DNA of 60,856 nucleotides, from assembly GCF_017942225.1 (NCBI RefSeq), contig NZ_JAGKSD010000014.1, forward strand, positions 1 to 60,856. The letters run 5' to 3'. The stretch is from Corynebacterium sp. Marseille-P3884 (GTDB lineage: Bacteria > Actinomycetota > Actinomycetes > Mycobacteriales > Mycobacteriaceae). The notes below the pieces were generated by a model, which saw nothing but the letters and a program-made list of their open reading frames with translations, ran no database searches and was not told the DNA's origin. The position numbers and the translations under genes were made by a program. Below are positions 25,669-35,716 of the stretch, in pieces. Position 1 is the first letter of the stretch. Each line of letters starts with the position of its first letter.

Positions 25669-26450
25669 AGCATCTTCTCCTTCGTGTACGCGGCGGACTC
25701 GGGCGTCCACGGGTTTTCGCGGGTCGAGGCGAGAATCTCAGCGATGTGGATTGCGCGAATGCCCGTGTGCTGGCGGGACATGGCTCCGCCGATATTCATC
25801 AGGCAGGAGGAGTCGCCTGCGGTGACGTACTCCGCGGCGGTGTCCTTGATGTGGCGGACCTTGTCGGAGACCATCGCGGCTGAGGTATCGGCGTTCTTCA
25901 CAGCGAAGGTGCCGCCGAAGCCGCAGCATTCCTCGGAGTTGGGCAGCTCCACGAGCTCCAGCCCGTCGACGGCCTTGAGCAGGTCAGTCGGACGGTCGCC
26001 GACCTTGATGAAGCGGCGGGAGTGGCAGGTGGAGTGGTAGGTGACGCGGTGCGGGAAGAATGCGCCCACATCGGTCGTGCCCATGACATCGACGATGAAC
26101 TCGGAGAGGTCGAGGGTCTTCTTGGTGGTCTTCTTGGTGCCGGCGACCAGCTCCTTGGACCCGTAGCGCTCGGCGATGCGGGTGTGCTGCTCGCGCACGG
26201 CACCGGTGCAGGAGCCGGACGGAGTGACCACGTAATCAATGGAATCGTCGGCGAATGCGTCGACGTAGTTTTCAATCATGGGCACCGTCTCTTTCTGGTA
26301 CCCGGTATTGATATGCATTTGTCCGCAGCAGGTTTGCTCCGGAGGGAAGACGACCTCGCATCCAAGTCGGGACAGGACGAGAGCGGCCGCCTTGTGCGCA
26401 TCGGGGAACAGTGCATCCCCGAGGCATGTGGAAAACAGGGCTACGCGCAC
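25665..26450 (-). CDS. lutA: Lactate utilization protein LutA
   Basis: 261-residue protein with two cysteine-rich (CCG) domains: EQTCCGQMH near residue 40 and [10 protein letters not shown] near 178, the heterodisulphide-reductase-like motif of LutA. GTG start with AAAGGAG in place. First gene of lutABC; no lactate permease or lldR-type regulator gene lies beside it, so control must come from elsewhere. It is divergent from argS over 62 bp. Confidence 0.92.
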   Translation of the reverse strand: MRVALFSTCLGDALFPDAHKAAALVLSRLGCEVVFPPEQTCCGQMHINTGYQKETVPMIENYVDAFADDSIDYVVTPSGSCTGAVREQHTRIAERYGSKELVAGTKKTTKKTLDLSEFIVDVMGTTDVGAFFPHRVTYHSTCHSRRFIKVGDRPTDLLKAVDGLELVELPNSEECCGFGGTFAVKNADTSAAMVSDKVRHIKDTAAEYVTAGDSSCLMNIGGAMSRQHTGIRAIHIAEILASTRENPWTPESAAYTKEKML

Positions 26451-26473
26451 TGATTGGCTCCTTTCTGGGTAAG

Positions 26474-26504
26474 TTGCCGGGCAGTGGCCAGGTTCAATTA
26501 AACT
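26474..26504 (+). promoter_or_regulatory. Putative leaderless promoter of argS
   Basis: -35 TTGCCG (26474-26479), 19-bp spacer, -10 TAAACT (26499-26504, fits corynebacterial TAnAnT). Only eight bases separate the -10 from the ATG, and there is no ribosome site, so transcription probably starts at or next to the start codon. Confidence 0.55.
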
Positions 26505-26512
26505 CCGTTCCC

Positions 26513-28183
26513 ATGACGCCTGCAGACCTCACCTCCATTGTCCGCACCATCACCGTCGATACCCTCGACAAACATGACCTCGACTCCTCGGTCGTGCCCG
26601 AGACGGTCACCGTCGAGCGTCCGCGTAACCCGGAGCACGGCGATTACGCGACGAATATCGCATTGCAGGTGGCCAAGAAGGCGGGCACCAATCCGCGTGA
26701 GCTCGCGGGCTGGCTTATCGACGCCTTGTCTGCCCGCCCCGAGATCGACTCCGCCGAGGTCGCTGGCCCCGGCTTCATCAATCTCCGCCTGGGTGCAGCT
26801 GCTACCGGAAGCATTGTTTCCGACATCCTTGAAAAGGGTCCATCTTTCGGTTCATCTGACCTGTTCTCGGATGCGAAAATCAACCTCGAGTTCGTCTCCG
26901 CGAACCCGACCGGTCCGATCCACTTGGGCGGCACGCGTTGGGCCGCTGTCGGCGATTCGCTCGGCCGCGTACTGGAGTTCTCCGGTGCCGAGGTGACCCG
27001 TGAGTACTACTTCAATGACCACGGCGGCCAGATCGACCGCTTTGCCCGCTCCCTCGTCGCCGCCGCGAAGAATGAGCCGACGCCCGAGGACGGTTACGGC
27101 GGGGAATACATCGGGGAGATCGCTAGCGCGGTCGTCGATAAGCGCCCCGATGCTCTCGACGGCACTGACGCCGAGGTGCAGGAAGCGTTCCGCGCGGAAG
27201 GCGTGGAAATGATGTTCGCGCAGATCAAGGAGTCGCTGCACGAGTTCGGCGTGGATTTCGACGTGTACTTCCACGAGAACTCCCTGTTCGAGTCCGGCGC
27301 TGTGGACCGTTCGATCCAGACGCTGAAGGACAACGGGAACCTGTATGAGGCCGACGGCGCGTGGTGGCTGCGTTCGACCGACTTCGGCGACGACAAGGAC
27401 CGCGTGGTGATCAAGTCCGACGGCGACGCCGCGTACATCGCTGGCGATATCGCGTACGTGGCTGACAAATTCGACCGCGGCCACACGCTGGCGATCTACA
27501 TGCTGGGTGCCGACCACCACGGCTACATTGCGCGTCTGCGCGCCGCCGCCCAGGCTTTGGGGTACGACCCGGAGGCCGTCGAGGTGCTCATTGGTCAGAT
27601 GGTCAACCTCGTGCGCGACGGCAAGCCGGTGAAGATGTCCAAGCGCGCCGGCACCGTGATCACTCTCGACGACCTCGTCGACCTGATCGGCCGCGACGCC
27701 GCGCGCTACTCGCTGGTCCGCTCGTCTGTGGATTCCACCCTGGATATCGACCTGGACCTGTGGGAAAAGCAGTCCAACGACAATCCCGTCTACTACGTCC
27801 AGTACGGTCACACGCGCCTCGCATCGATCGAGCGCAAGGCCTCTGAGGCCGGGGTCAGCCTCGTCGGCTCGGCTGACGGGAACGACGTCGACCTGTCGTT
27901 GCTCACCCACGAGAAGGAGGGCGACCTGATCCGCACCCTCGGCGAATTCCCGGCAGTGGTGAAGGCCGCCGCTGAGCTGCGTGAACCGCACCGCATCGCC
28001 CGCTACGCCGAGGAACTGGCCAGCGTCTTCCACAAGTTCTACGACGCGTGCCAGATCCTGCCGAAGGCTGGCGAGAACCCGGAGCCGATCCACGCCGCAC
28101 GTCTGGCTCTGGCCGCTGCTTCCCGCCAAGTGCTCGCGAACTCCCTGCGACTCCTCGGCATCACCGCACCGGAAAGGATGTAA
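26513..28183 (+). CDS. argS: Arginyl-tRNA synthetase
   Basis: 556-residue class I synthetase that charges tRNA-Arg. The HIGH-like motif is HLGG (137-140, after NPTGPI) and KMSKRAG follows near 377. An N-terminal additional domain and the C-terminal anticodon-binding helical domain are both present, with normal length. The ATG at 26513 lacks a Shine-Dalgarno sequence, consistent with a leaderless message. lysA begins three bases after the stop; the argS-lysA pair is a known corynebacterial operon. Confidence 0.96.
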   Translation: MTPADLTSIVRTITVDTLDKHDLDSSVVPETVTVERPRNPEHGDYATNIALQVAKKAGTNPRELAGWLIDALSARPEIDSAEVAGPGFINLRLGAAATGSIVSDILEKGPSFGSSDLFSDAKINLEFVSANPTGPIHLGGTRWAAVGDSLGRVLEFSGAEVTREYYFNDHGGQIDRFARSLVAAAKNEPTPEDGYGGEYIGEIASAVVDKRPDALDGTDAEVQEAFRAEGVEMMFAQIKESLHEFGVDFDVYFHENSLFESGAVDRSIQTLKDNGNLYEADGAWWLRSTDFGDDKDRVVIKSDGDAAYIAGDIAYVADKFDRGHTLAIYMLGADHHGYIARLRAAAQALGYDPEAVEVLIGQMVNLVRDGKPVKMSKRAGTVITLDDLVDLIGRDAARYSLVRSSVDSTLDIDLDLWEKQSNDNPVYYVQYGHTRLASIERKASEAGVSLVGSADGNDVDLSLLTHEKEGDLIRTLGEFPAVVKAAAELREPHRIARYAEELASVFHKFYDACQILPKAGENPEPIHAARLALAAASRQVLANSLRLLGITAPERM

Positions 28184-28186
28184 TTC

Positions 28187-29596
28187 GTGCTCGATCCCGT
28201 CCTCAATACGGCGAACCTATTGCGCGATGATCTACTGCGCGTGCGTCACGACGAAGCCGGCTGCTTCAATGACCTGCCCGCGCACGTGTGGCCGCGCAAC
28301 GCCGCGCGCCACGACGACGGCACCGTCTCTATCGCTGGTGTGCCGTTGACGGATATCGCCGCGCAGTACGGCACCCCGGTCATGGTCGTCGACGAGGACG
28401 ACTTCCGTTCCCGCTGCCGCGACATGGCCCGCGCCTACGGCGATCCGGCGCACGTGCACTACGCGGCGAAGGCTTTTCTGACCTCCCGCATCGCGAAATG
28501 GGTCGCCGAGGAAGGTCTCGCACTCGATGTCGCCAGCGAGAACGAGCTGCTGATCGCGCTGGCCGCCGATTTTCCGGCCGAGCGCATCACCGCCCACGGC
28601 AATAGCAAGTCCGATTCCTTCCTGCGCCGCTGCGTGACCAGTGGCGTCGGCCACGTGGTGATCGACTCCCACCAGGAGCTGGACACCCTCGAGCGCATCG
28701 CCGGGGAAGAGGGCGTGGTCCAAGACGTGTTCATCCGTGTCAAGCCTGGCGTGGAGGCGCATACGCACGAGTTCATCGCCACCAGCCACGAAGACCAGAA
28801 ATTCGGCCTGTCGCTCGCATCTGGGTCCGCGTTCCTCGCCGCGCAGACCGCTCACGCCGCGTCGAATATTCGACTGACCGGGCTGCATTGCCACGTCGGT
28901 TCCCAGGTCTTCGACGCTGAGGGCTTCAAGCTCGCCGCCTCCCGTGTGCTGGGCCTGTACGCGAAGATCTACCGCGAGCTTGGTGTGGAGTTGGAATACC
29001 TCGACTTGGGCGGTGGCTACGGCATCGCCTACACCGTGGACGAGGAGCCGCTCAACGTAGATTCCGTCGCCCGCGATTTGCTGCGCGCCGTGTGCGAGGC
29101 AGCGGGGGACTTGGAGCTCACACCGCCGAAGGTCATCGTGGAGCCCGGCCGCGCGATCGCGGGTCCGGCGGCCGTGACCGTCTACTCGGTCGGCACCGTC
29201 AAAGACGTTCACGTGACCGACGATGCCACCCGCCGCTACATCGCTGTGGACGGCGGAATGAGCGATAATATTCGCACCGCGCTCTACGGCGCGGAATACG
29301 ACGCGCGCGTGATCAACCGGAACACCGAAGGCGCTCCGCACGCCACGCGCTTGGTCGGATCGCACTGCGAATCCGGCGACATTCTGATCAATAATGCCCT
29401 CTGGCCTGACGATATTGTCCCCGGCGACCTCATTGCCCTTGCCGCCACCGGGGCTTACTGCTTCTCCATGGCGTCCAATTACAACTGCTTCGGCCGCCCC
29501 GCAGTGGTCAGTGTCCGCGAGGGCGAAGTCACTCCGATGGTGCGCCGCGAAACGGTTGAGGACCTACTCGCGCGGGAGGTTTTTGTAGACTCGTAG
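28187..29596 (+). CDS. lysA: Diaminopimelate decarboxylase
   Basis: 469-residue PLP enzyme of the alanine racemase-like fold, last step of lysine synthesis (meso-diaminopimelate to lysine). Pyridoxal lysine is Lys95 in [18 protein letters not shown] and the C-terminal CESGDIL with Cys are the expected active-site and substrate motifs. GTG start three bases after argS. Threonine-branch genes follow, so lysine and threonine genes sit together. Confidence 0.95.
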   Translation: MLDPVLNTANLLRDDLLRVRHDEAGCFNDLPAHVWPRNAARHDDGTVSIAGVPLTDIAAQYGTPVMVVDEDDFRSRCRDMARAYGDPAHVHYAAKAFLTSRIAKWVAEEGLALDVASENELLIALAADFPAERITAHGNSKSDSFLRRCVTSGVGHVVIDSHQELDTLERIAGEEGVVQDVFIRVKPGVEAHTHEFIATSHEDQKFGLSLASGSAFLAAQTAHAASNIRLTGLHCHVGSQVFDAEGFKLAASRVLGLYAKIYRELGVELEYLDLGGGYGIAYTVDEEPLNVDSVARDLLRAVCEAAGDLELTPPKVIVEPGRAIAGPAAVTVYSVGTVKDVHVTDDATRRYIAVDGGMSDNIRTALYGAEYDARVINRNTEGAPHATRLVGSHCESGDILINNALWPDDIVPGDLIALAATGAYCFSMASNYNCFGRPAVVSVREGEVTPMVRRETVEDLLAREVFVDS

Positions 29597-29631
29597 GCCA
29601 TTGCTGTCCACCCCCTAGACATAGGAGAACC

Positions 29632-30984
29632 ATGACTGCGCTGAGCGCCGAAGGAAGGAACGGAAACTACCCGGGCAAGGGCATCGGGCAACCCGTGGGG
29701 GTCGCCGTGCTCGGTATGGGTACCGTCGGCACTGAGGTCCTGCGCTTGATCAACGAGTTCTCCGGCAGCCTGGAAAACCGCATCGGCGGCCCGATCGACG
29801 TCCGCGGGATCGCCGTGTCCGACCTGGGCAAGAAGCGCGAGGTCCTGGACAAATTCCCGGACATCACGCTCACCGACAACGCCCGCGAGCTCATCGACCG
29901 CGACGATATCGACGTCGTCGTCGAGGTCATCGGCGGCATCGACTACCCGCGCGAACTGGTCCTCGCCGCGCTCAACGCCGGAAAGTCCGTGGTCACCGCC
30001 AACAAGGCGCTCATCGCCGCGCACGCCGACGAGCTTTCCGACGCAGCCAACGCCGCAGGCGTCGACCTCTACTACGAGGCCGCCGTGGCCGCCGCGATCC
30101 CCGTCGTGGGCATGCTGCGCCGCTCCTTGGCCGGCGACCAGGTCCAGCGCATATCCGGCATCGTCAACGGCACGACGAACTACGTGCTCGATGCAATGGC
30201 GTCCACCGGTGCGAGCTACGAGGAAGCCCTCGCCGAGGCCACCCGCTTGGGCTACGCCGAGGCCGACCCCACCGCCGATGTTGAAGGCCACGACGCCGCC
30301 TCCAAGGCTGCGATCATGGCGTCGATGGGCTTCCATTCCCGCGTCACCTACGACGACGTGCACGCCGAGGGCATCACCAATATCACCGCAGCAGACATCG
30401 AAGCCGCAGCCGAAGCCGGCTTCACTATCAAGCTGCTCGCTATTTGCGAGAGGCTTATCGACGACGCCGGCAACACCTCCGTCTCCGCTCGCGTCCACCC
30501 GACGCTGGTGCCGAACGACCACCCGCTCGCGAGCGTCGATAAGTCCTACAACGCTGTCTTCGTCGAAGCTGAAGCTGCTGGCCGCCTGATGTTCTACGGC
30601 AATGGCGCCGGCGGTGCGCCCACCGCGTCCGCTGTGCTCGGCGACCTCGTCGGTGCCGCCCGCAATAAGATTCTCGGCGGCCGTGCCCCGGCGGAGAACC
30701 CGTACGCGCACTACCCGGTCGCCGATTTCGGCGACGTGCCGACGCGCTACCACATCGACATGTCCGTCGTGGACCGCGCCGGCGTCCTCGCCGAGATTTC
30801 CCGGCGCTTCTCCGCGCAGGACATCTCCATTTCCGCCGTGCGCCAGGAGGAGTCCGGCGAAGACTCCCGCCTCATCGTGGTCACCCACAAGTCGCTCGAG
30901 CGCAAGCTCGCTGGCATCGTCGACGAGCTGCGCGACATTGACGAGGTCAAGTCGATCAACTCCGTCATTCGTCTGGGCGCGTAG
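29632..30984 (+). CDS. hom: Homoserine dehydrogenase
   Basis: 450 residues. The N-terminal NAD(P) fold carries GMGTVG (about 25-30). The catalytic domain has GIVNGTTNYVLDAM and an Asp/Lys-rich core. Residues about 365-450 are an ACT domain (HIDMSVVDRAGVLAEIS), which gives feedback inhibition by threonine. The enzyme reduces aspartate semialdehyde to homoserine. Start supported by AGGAGAACC. thrB follows after three bases, the standard corynebacterial hom-thrB operon. Confidence 0.95.
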   Translation: MTALSAEGRNGNYPGKGIGQPVGVAVLGMGTVGTEVLRLINEFSGSLENRIGGPIDVRGIAVSDLGKKREVLDKFPDITLTDNARELIDRDDIDVVVEVIGGIDYPRELVLAALNAGKSVVTANKALIAAHADELSDAANAAGVDLYYEAAVAAAIPVVGMLRRSLAGDQVQRISGIVNGTTNYVLDAMASTGASYEEALAEATRLGYAEADPTADVEGHDAASKAAIMASMGFHSRVTYDDVHAEGITNITAADIEAAAEAGFTIKLLAICERLIDDAGNTSVSARVHPTLVPNDHPLASVDKSYNAVFVEAEAAGRLMFYGNGAGGAPTASAVLGDLVGAARNKILGGRAPAENPYAHYPVADFGDVPTRYHIDMSVVDRAGVLAEISRRFSAQDISISAVRQEESGEDSRLIVVTHKSLERKLAGIVDELRDIDEVKSINSVIRLGA

Positions 30985-30987
30985 ACA

Positions 30988-31917
30988 ATGAGCGTTGATC
31001 TCGAAGTGGGCCTGCGCGCCCGCGTGACTGTTCCCGGCAGCTCCGCGAACCTGGGGCCTGGCTTCGACACCCTCGGCCTCGCCGTCGGCATCTACGACAC
31101 CGTCGAGGTCGAGGTCACCTCTTCCGGCCTCGAGGTGGAGATCTTCGGCGAGGGCGCCGACGAGCTGCCCCGTGATTCTTCCCACCTCGTGGTCAAGGCC
31201 ATCAATTCCGGCCTGCACGCTGCCGATGTTCATGCCCCGGGGTTGAAGGTGACCTGCCACAACAACATCCCGCAGTCCCGCGGTCTCGGCTCGTCCGCCG
31301 CTGCTGCTGTCGCCGGTGTCGTCGCCGCCAACACGCTTGCTGGTGATCCGCTGAGCACCGATGAGGTCATCCAGCTCAGCTCCGCCTTTGAAGGCCACCC
31401 GGACAACGCCGCCGCCAGCGTGGTCGGTGGGGCAGTGGTGTCGTGGACTGACATCCCCGTCGATGGCGTCTCGCAGCCTGAGTACCGCGCGGTGCCGCTG
31501 ACCGTGCACCAGGACATTATCGCGACCGCGCTCGTGCCCGACTTCCGCGCGTCCACGAATGCCGTGCGCAAGGTCCTGCCGTCGCACGTCACGCATACCG
31601 ACGCCCGGTTCAACGTCTCCCGCACCGCTGTCATGACGGTCGCGATCCAGACCCACCCCCAGTTCCTGTGGGAGGGCACCCGCGACCGCCTGCACCAGCC
31701 GTACCGCGCCGATGTCCTGCCCGTCACCGCCGAGTGGGTGAACCGCCTGCGCAACCGCGGTTACGCCGCCTACCTCTCCGGCGCCGGTCCGACCGCGATG
31801 GTGCTGTCCACCGAGCCCGTCGACCCGAAGATCCTCGACTCCGCGCGTGACGACGGCCTGCGCGTCCTCGAGCTCGACGTCGCCGGCCCGATCACCGCTG
31901 AACTGCTTCGCGCATAA
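30988..31917 (+). CDS. thrB: Homoserine kinase
   Basis: 309-residue GHMP kinase. The ATP-binding motif [14 protein letters not shown] lies near residue 92-105, with N-terminal [13 protein letters not shown] and a C-terminal GAGPTAM motif. It phosphorylates homoserine for threonine synthase, which is not in this window. Co-transcribed with hom; a terminator follows. Confidence 0.95.
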   Translation: MSVDLEVGLRARVTVPGSSANLGPGFDTLGLAVGIYDTVEVEVTSSGLEVEIFGEGADELPRDSSHLVVKAINSGLHAADVHAPGLKVTCHNNIPQSRGLGSSAAAAVAGVVAANTLAGDPLSTDEVIQLSSAFEGHPDNAAASVVGGAVVSWTDIPVDGVSQPEYRAVPLTVHQDIIATALVPDFRASTNAVRKVLPSHVTHTDARFNVSRTAVMTVAIQTHPQFLWEGTRDRLHQPYRADVLPVTAEWVNRLRNRGYAAYLSGAGPTAMVLSTEPVDPKILDSARDDGLRVLELDVAGPITAELLRA

Positions 31918-31928
31918 AACAAATAGGT

Positions 31929-31962
31929 AACGAAGCCTGCGTGGGGCTTGCGTTTCTTTTAT
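31929..31962 (+). terminator. Terminator of the hom-thrB unit
   Basis: AACGAAGCC (31929-31937) pairs with GGCTTGCGTT (31945-31954) with one bulged base, followed by TTTCTTTTATT. Confidence 0.75.
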
Positions 31963-32006
31963 TCTGTTTGGTGACGTTTACCACAGTTGGGAAGGAACGA
32001 AGGTTT

Positions 32007-34229
32007 ATGCAGGCGTTGTCTTCATCGGTGCGGGCGAGGGGTTTCCTCGCTTTTTTGTTTGCCGTGGTGTGTTGTGTGGCGTGGGCGCCGGTGGTGTTCG
32101 CGCAGAGTGGCTCGGAGTCGTCTGAGGCGTCTTCTGAGACTTCTTCGTCTAAGGCTTCCGATTCGTCTGATTCTTCTGATTCGTCGGCGCCGGCTGATGC
32201 TTCCGGTGGTGAGGGGAGTGCGGATAGCAAGGCGATGCTGATTATGGATGCGTCGTCGTCGATGTTGGAGGACGATGCTGATGGTCCGCGTATTGATGCG
32301 GCGAAGAAGGCGTCGAAGGATCTGATTGAGTCTCTTCCGGGGACTGCCCAGTTGGGTTTGATGGTTTATGGTGCGCAGGAGTCTGATGCGCCGGATAACC
32401 GTGAGGCGGGGTGTAAGGATATTGAGACGTTGGCGAAGGTCGGCCAGGTCGATAAGGAGAAGTACGTCAAGGCGATTGAGGGTGTGACCCCGAAGGGGTA
32501 TACCCCGATGGGCAACTCGCTGCGTGAGGCCGCCAAGGAGCTTGGCGACGAAGGCGAGCGCTCCATCATTCTTGTTTCCGACGGTATTGATTCGTGTGCT
32601 CCGCCGCCGGTGTGTGAGGTGGCTAAGGAGCTGGCCGAGGAGGGTGTGGATCTTGCTATTCACACTGTCGGTTTCAAGGTTGATGAGGAGGCCCGTAAGG
32701 AGCTGCAGTGCATTGCTGATGCCGGCAAGGGACAGTTCCTGGAAGCCGACGATGCCGGTAGTTTGGCTGATTCTTTGAAGTTCCTGACTCAGCGTGATGT
32801 GGGTAAGTACCAGTTGAAGGGCACGAAGTTCGAGTTCGCGGATAACCCCGAGGACGCCAAATGGCTGGATGAGGGGCAGTACCAGTCCAAGGTGACCCCC
32901 GACACCAACGCGAAGAAGGACCGTTTCTTCCGTGTTTCCGTCCCGGAGGGCCATAACGCCCGCATCACGATCACCCCGGTATGGCAGACCAACGGCGCCC
33001 ACCACGACAGCGAGTTATTCATCTCGACCAGCGACGTCACGAACGAAAGCGACCCAGACTGCGGTAGATCAGCAACGACATTGGCAAGTGCGTCAAACTT
33101 TTCCACTCCACGTTTCGGGATCGATACGTACCAGATCACTTTGGATCGTTCCGACAGTTTGACCACGAATGGCAAGCAAAACCAGTGCGACATGAGCAAC
33201 TGGCTGATCGGCACTCAGGTCTATCAAACCGGTGACAAGATCACTGAAGATGTGAATCTGGAAGTCAACGTGTTCTATGAACCGCTCCCAGACGAGGAAC
33301 AGGCGAAGGAGTGGGACGACCGGAAAATCAATTCGCCGGGTGAACCAGAGAATGAGCCAAAAATCGAGGACGCCGAAGCGATCACGGGTGGCTCCGGCTT
33401 CAATGATGCGGTGGAGATTTCTGAAGGTTCCTATTCCGACAAGATCGTTCCCGGCGAATTCCGGATGTACAAAATCCCTGTCGAGTGGGGCCAGCGCCCG
33501 GTAGTGAGCGCCAAGTCGCCCAAGTCCGTGACTGAAGACGTCGATTCTATCGGGTTCGGCTTTCAAAGCCCGTTCCGGGGCCAGACTGGCGGTGCCGCGT
33601 TGAGCATCTACGATGACGAGGAAACAGCGGGTCCAGTCGCTCCGAGTGACTACGCATGGTATGCCACCAAAAGCCCGTGGCAGGGTTACTACTTCCTGTG
33701 GTTCGGCATGGGCACTAAAGGCGAAAGCGAGATCACTGGTGTGGAGCAGCCGTACGAGTTCGCGGTGACGCTCGATGGTGAGCCAGCTGATGGTGGCCCG
33801 GATTGGCAGCCGACCTACGAGGATGGTCCGGAGCCGTCGGATGAGCCGATCAAGTTCGACAGTGCCAATAACGACGACTCTAAGAAGGAGAGCGACGACG
33901 AAGACGGCGCTGGTGCCGCCGACGACGAGTCCGGGAAACCAGGCTGGCTGCTGCCGGTCGTGATCGGTTCGGGCTTGCTGCTCCTGCTGCTTATCGGTCT
34001 GTTGGTGTTCTTGCTGCGACGCCGGAAGAAGGGCGCTACGTCCCGTGTGAATGCGAATGACGAGTTCCACCACGATCCGCGCAACGTTCATCACGATCCG
34101 CGCAATGGCTCAACCGCCCAGTTCGGTCAGCACGGCCAGCAAGGCCCGCATGGTCAGGCCGGTCCGCACGGCCCCGGAGGGGCGCAGGGCCAGAACGGCA
34201 ATCCCTACGGCGGCAACCCGTACGCGTAG
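32007..34229 (+). CDS. VWA-domain surface protein with C-terminal membrane anchor
   Basis: 740 residues. A signal peptide (1-33, ending VVFAQ) precedes a Ser/Asp/Glu-rich linker. The von Willebrand A domain (about 74-265) has an intact MIDAS start DASSSM near residue 81. A beta-rich extracellular region follows (to about 640), then one membrane helix (about 650-675) with a basic RRRKK stop and a Gly/His/Gln-rich cytosolic tail. Likely an adhesion or envelope-assembly protein binding a ligand through Mg2+. The first 900 bases use many T-ending codons, unlike the rest and unlike neighbours. GAAGGAACGAAGG precedes the ATG. Confidence 0.82.
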   Translation: MQALSSSVRARGFLAFLFAVVCCVAWAPVVFAQSGSESSEASSETSSSKASDSSDSSDSSAPADASGGEGSADSKAMLIMDASSSMLEDDADGPRIDAAKKASKDLIESLPGTAQLGLMVYGAQESDAPDNREAGCKDIETLAKVGQVDKEKYVKAIEGVTPKGYTPMGNSLREAAKELGDEGERSIILVSDGIDSCAPPPVCEVAKELAEEGVDLAIHTVGFKVDEEARKELQCIADAGKGQFLEADDAGSLADSLKFLTQRDVGKYQLKGTKFEFADNPEDAKWLDEGQYQSKVTPDTNAKKDRFFRVSVPEGHNARITITPVWQTNGAHHDSELFISTSDVTNESDPDCGRSATTLASASNFSTPRFGIDTYQITLDRSDSLTTNGKQNQCDMSNWLIGTQVYQTGDKITEDVNLEVNVFYEPLPDEEQAKEWDDRKINSPGEPENEPKIEDAEAITGGSGFNDAVEISEGSYSDKIVPGEFRMYKIPVEWGQRPVVSAKSPKSVTEDVDSIGFGFQSPFRGQTGGAALSIYDDEETAGPVAPSDYAWYATKSPWQGYYFLWFGMGTKGESEITGVEQPYEFAVTLDGEPADGGPDWQPTYEDGPEPSDEPIKFDSANNDDSKKESDDEDGAGAADDESGKPGWLLPVVIGSGLLLLLLIGLLVFLLRRRKKGATSRVNANDEFHHDPRNVHHDPRNGSTAQFGQHGQQGPHGQAGPHGPGGAQGQNGNPYGGNPYA

Positions 34230-34275
34230 AGCCCCGCGGTCGCCGGAGTAGGCGTGCAGGGCGCTATGCCGTGGG

Positions 34276-34362
34276 CACTATGCGATCTCCACTATGCGAT
34301 GTGCACTCTGCAATCGCTGAAATCCCAGGTTGGGATTCGGTGAAGAACAGCATCGCATAGTG
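34276..34362. repeat. Dispersed palindromic repeat, copy 2
   Basis: Matches 2476-2561 along its length: CACTATGCGAT at 34276, CACTATGCGATG at 34290, a degenerate third copy (34304), a central AAATCCCAGGTTGGGATTCG-like segment, and inverted CATCGCATAGTG at 34351-34362. The same order and almost the same spacing show descent from one element. It lies between the VWA gene and the terminator of gldA, with no coding frame. Confidence 0.8.
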
Positions 34363-34449
34363 CTTCTGACGCGGCTGCGACGAGGAAGCTGGGGAAGGAC
34401 GCAGAACTCGCCCCGGGGCGGGGGGAGAAGCCGGGGCAGAGACGACAAA

Positions 34450-34482
34450 ATCGCCGCGCAGCGGGGTGGGCTGCGGGGCGAT
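34450..34482 (-). terminator. Terminator of gldA
   Basis: 13-bp stem ATCGCCGCGCAGC (34450-34462) with GCTGCGGGGCGAT (34470-34482), one mismatch; on the minus strand it is followed by TTTTGTCGT. Confidence 0.8.
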
Positions 34483-34505
34483 TCGTCGTTAGGCGAAGGT
34501 GCGTT

Positions 34506-35678
34506 TTAGTGCTTGGCCTCGTACTTGACGGGCTCCGGCAGGCCGCGGTCTTCGCGGACGCGGCGGGAGATGCGCTCGAGTGCGATGAGCGACTCGACGA
34601 CCATCTCCGGGGTGACCGGGAACGGCATGTTGTGGATGGTCTCGTGCTCGGCGGTGGCGGCCTTGGCCACGGCCTCGAGCTCGTCGGTGTCCTCGGGGGT
34701 GAGGCCGATCTCGGTCAGGGTATTGGGCAGGCCGACCTTGGTGGTGAACTCGATGAAGTCCTCGATCTCCTGGGCGTCGGCACCCTCCATGATCAGCTGG
34801 GCGCAGGTGCCGACGTTGACTTTCTGGCCGTGGGACAGGCCGTGAGTCTGCTCGGCGGCGGTGAGACCGTCGTGGATGGCGTGGGCAGCGGCGAGGCCAC
34901 CGGACTCGAAGCCGAGGCCGGACAGGAGGGTGTTGGCCTCGACGACAGCTTCAAGCGCGGGGGTGACCACGCCGGAGCGGACGGCGTCGAGCGCGGCGAG
35001 GCCGTGCTCCCAGAGGATGTCCCAGCTGAGCTTCGCCAGGGCAGCACCGGCGCGGGTTGGGTGGCCGCCGTTCATCGTGGTGCCGTTGCCCTTCGCGGTG
35101 GCGCGGGCCTCGACCCAGGTCGCGAGAGCGTCGCCGATGCCGGCAACGAGGAATTCGACCGGAGCGCGGGCGACGAGCTGGGTGTCGATGAGCACGACGT
35201 CCGGGTTCTTCGGGAAGAAGCGGTACTCGTCGAACGCGCCGTCCTCGGTGTAGATCACGGCGAGCGTCGACGTCGGGGCGTCGGAGGATGCGGCGGTGGG
35301 AACGCTGGCCCACACGATGTCAGCGTCGAAGCCAGCGGCCTTCGCGGCGTCGATCGCCGAACCGCCGCCGATGCCGACGATGATGTCGTGGTCCTCGGCC
35401 TTGATCTTCTCCACCAGGCCATCGACGGCCTTCGCGGTCGCGAATTTCTCGAAGCCCACGCGGTTGACGGGAAGACCAGCGGATTCGAAGCCTTCAGCAA
35501 GTTGCTTTTCGACGATCCCCCACACCGTGTCGTCCGACACCAGCAACGGGTTCTCGCTGAGTTTCTTCAGGTGCTCGCCCAGATCGGAGATCGCACCCTT
35601 GCCTTGGATATAGCGGGACGGGGAAGAGAAAATGTCGTGTTGTGATATGGCCCCAACGGTACGCCGATCTCGTGACAT
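34506..35678 (-). CDS. gldA: Glycerol dehydrogenase
   Basis: 390-residue iron/zinc-dependent alcohol dehydrogenase family member. GIGGGSAIDAAK binds NAD. Metal ligands appear as Asp in GIGDALATW, His in AHAIHDGL and His in LSHGQKV. TEDGAFDEYRFFPKNPDVVLIDT is characteristic of GldA. It oxidises glycerol to dihydroxyacetone with NAD+ (or the reverse). Single gene with its own terminator; the acyl-CoA ligase gene lies 38 bp upstream on the same strand and could be co-transcribed. Confidence 0.85.
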   Translation of the reverse strand: MSRDRRTVGAISQHDIFSSPSRYIQGKGAISDLGEHLKKLSENPLLVSDDTVWGIVEKQLAEGFESAGLPVNRVGFEKFATAKAVDGLVEKIKAEDHDIIVGIGGGSAIDAAKAAGFDADIVWASVPTAASSDAPTSTLAVIYTEDGAFDEYRFFPKNPDVVLIDTQLVARAPVEFLVAGIGDALATWVEARATAKGNGTTMNGGHPTRAGAALAKLSWDILWEHGLAALDAVRSGVVTPALEAVVEANTLLSGLGFESGGLAAAHAIHDGLTAAEQTHGLSHGQKVNVGTCAQLIMEGADAQEIEDFIEFTTKVGLPNTLTEIGLTPEDTDELEAVAKAATAEHETIHNMPFPVTPEMVVESLIALERISRRVREDRGLPEPVKYEAKH

Positions 35679-35716
35679 GCGTTTTTGTCCGACGAAACGT
35701 CGGCAGGCGAGCCAGA

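Noticed and set aside
24154..26040. 628-codon open frame antisense to lutBA
   Set aside because: Same cause: shadow of the real genes, with no motifs and His/Arg/Asp-rich composition.
34230..34362. CRISPR array from the repeated CACTATGCGAT units
   Set aside because: Units are about 11 bp with 2-3 bp spacers and an inverted partner, there is no cas gene, and the spacing is wrong for CRISPR.
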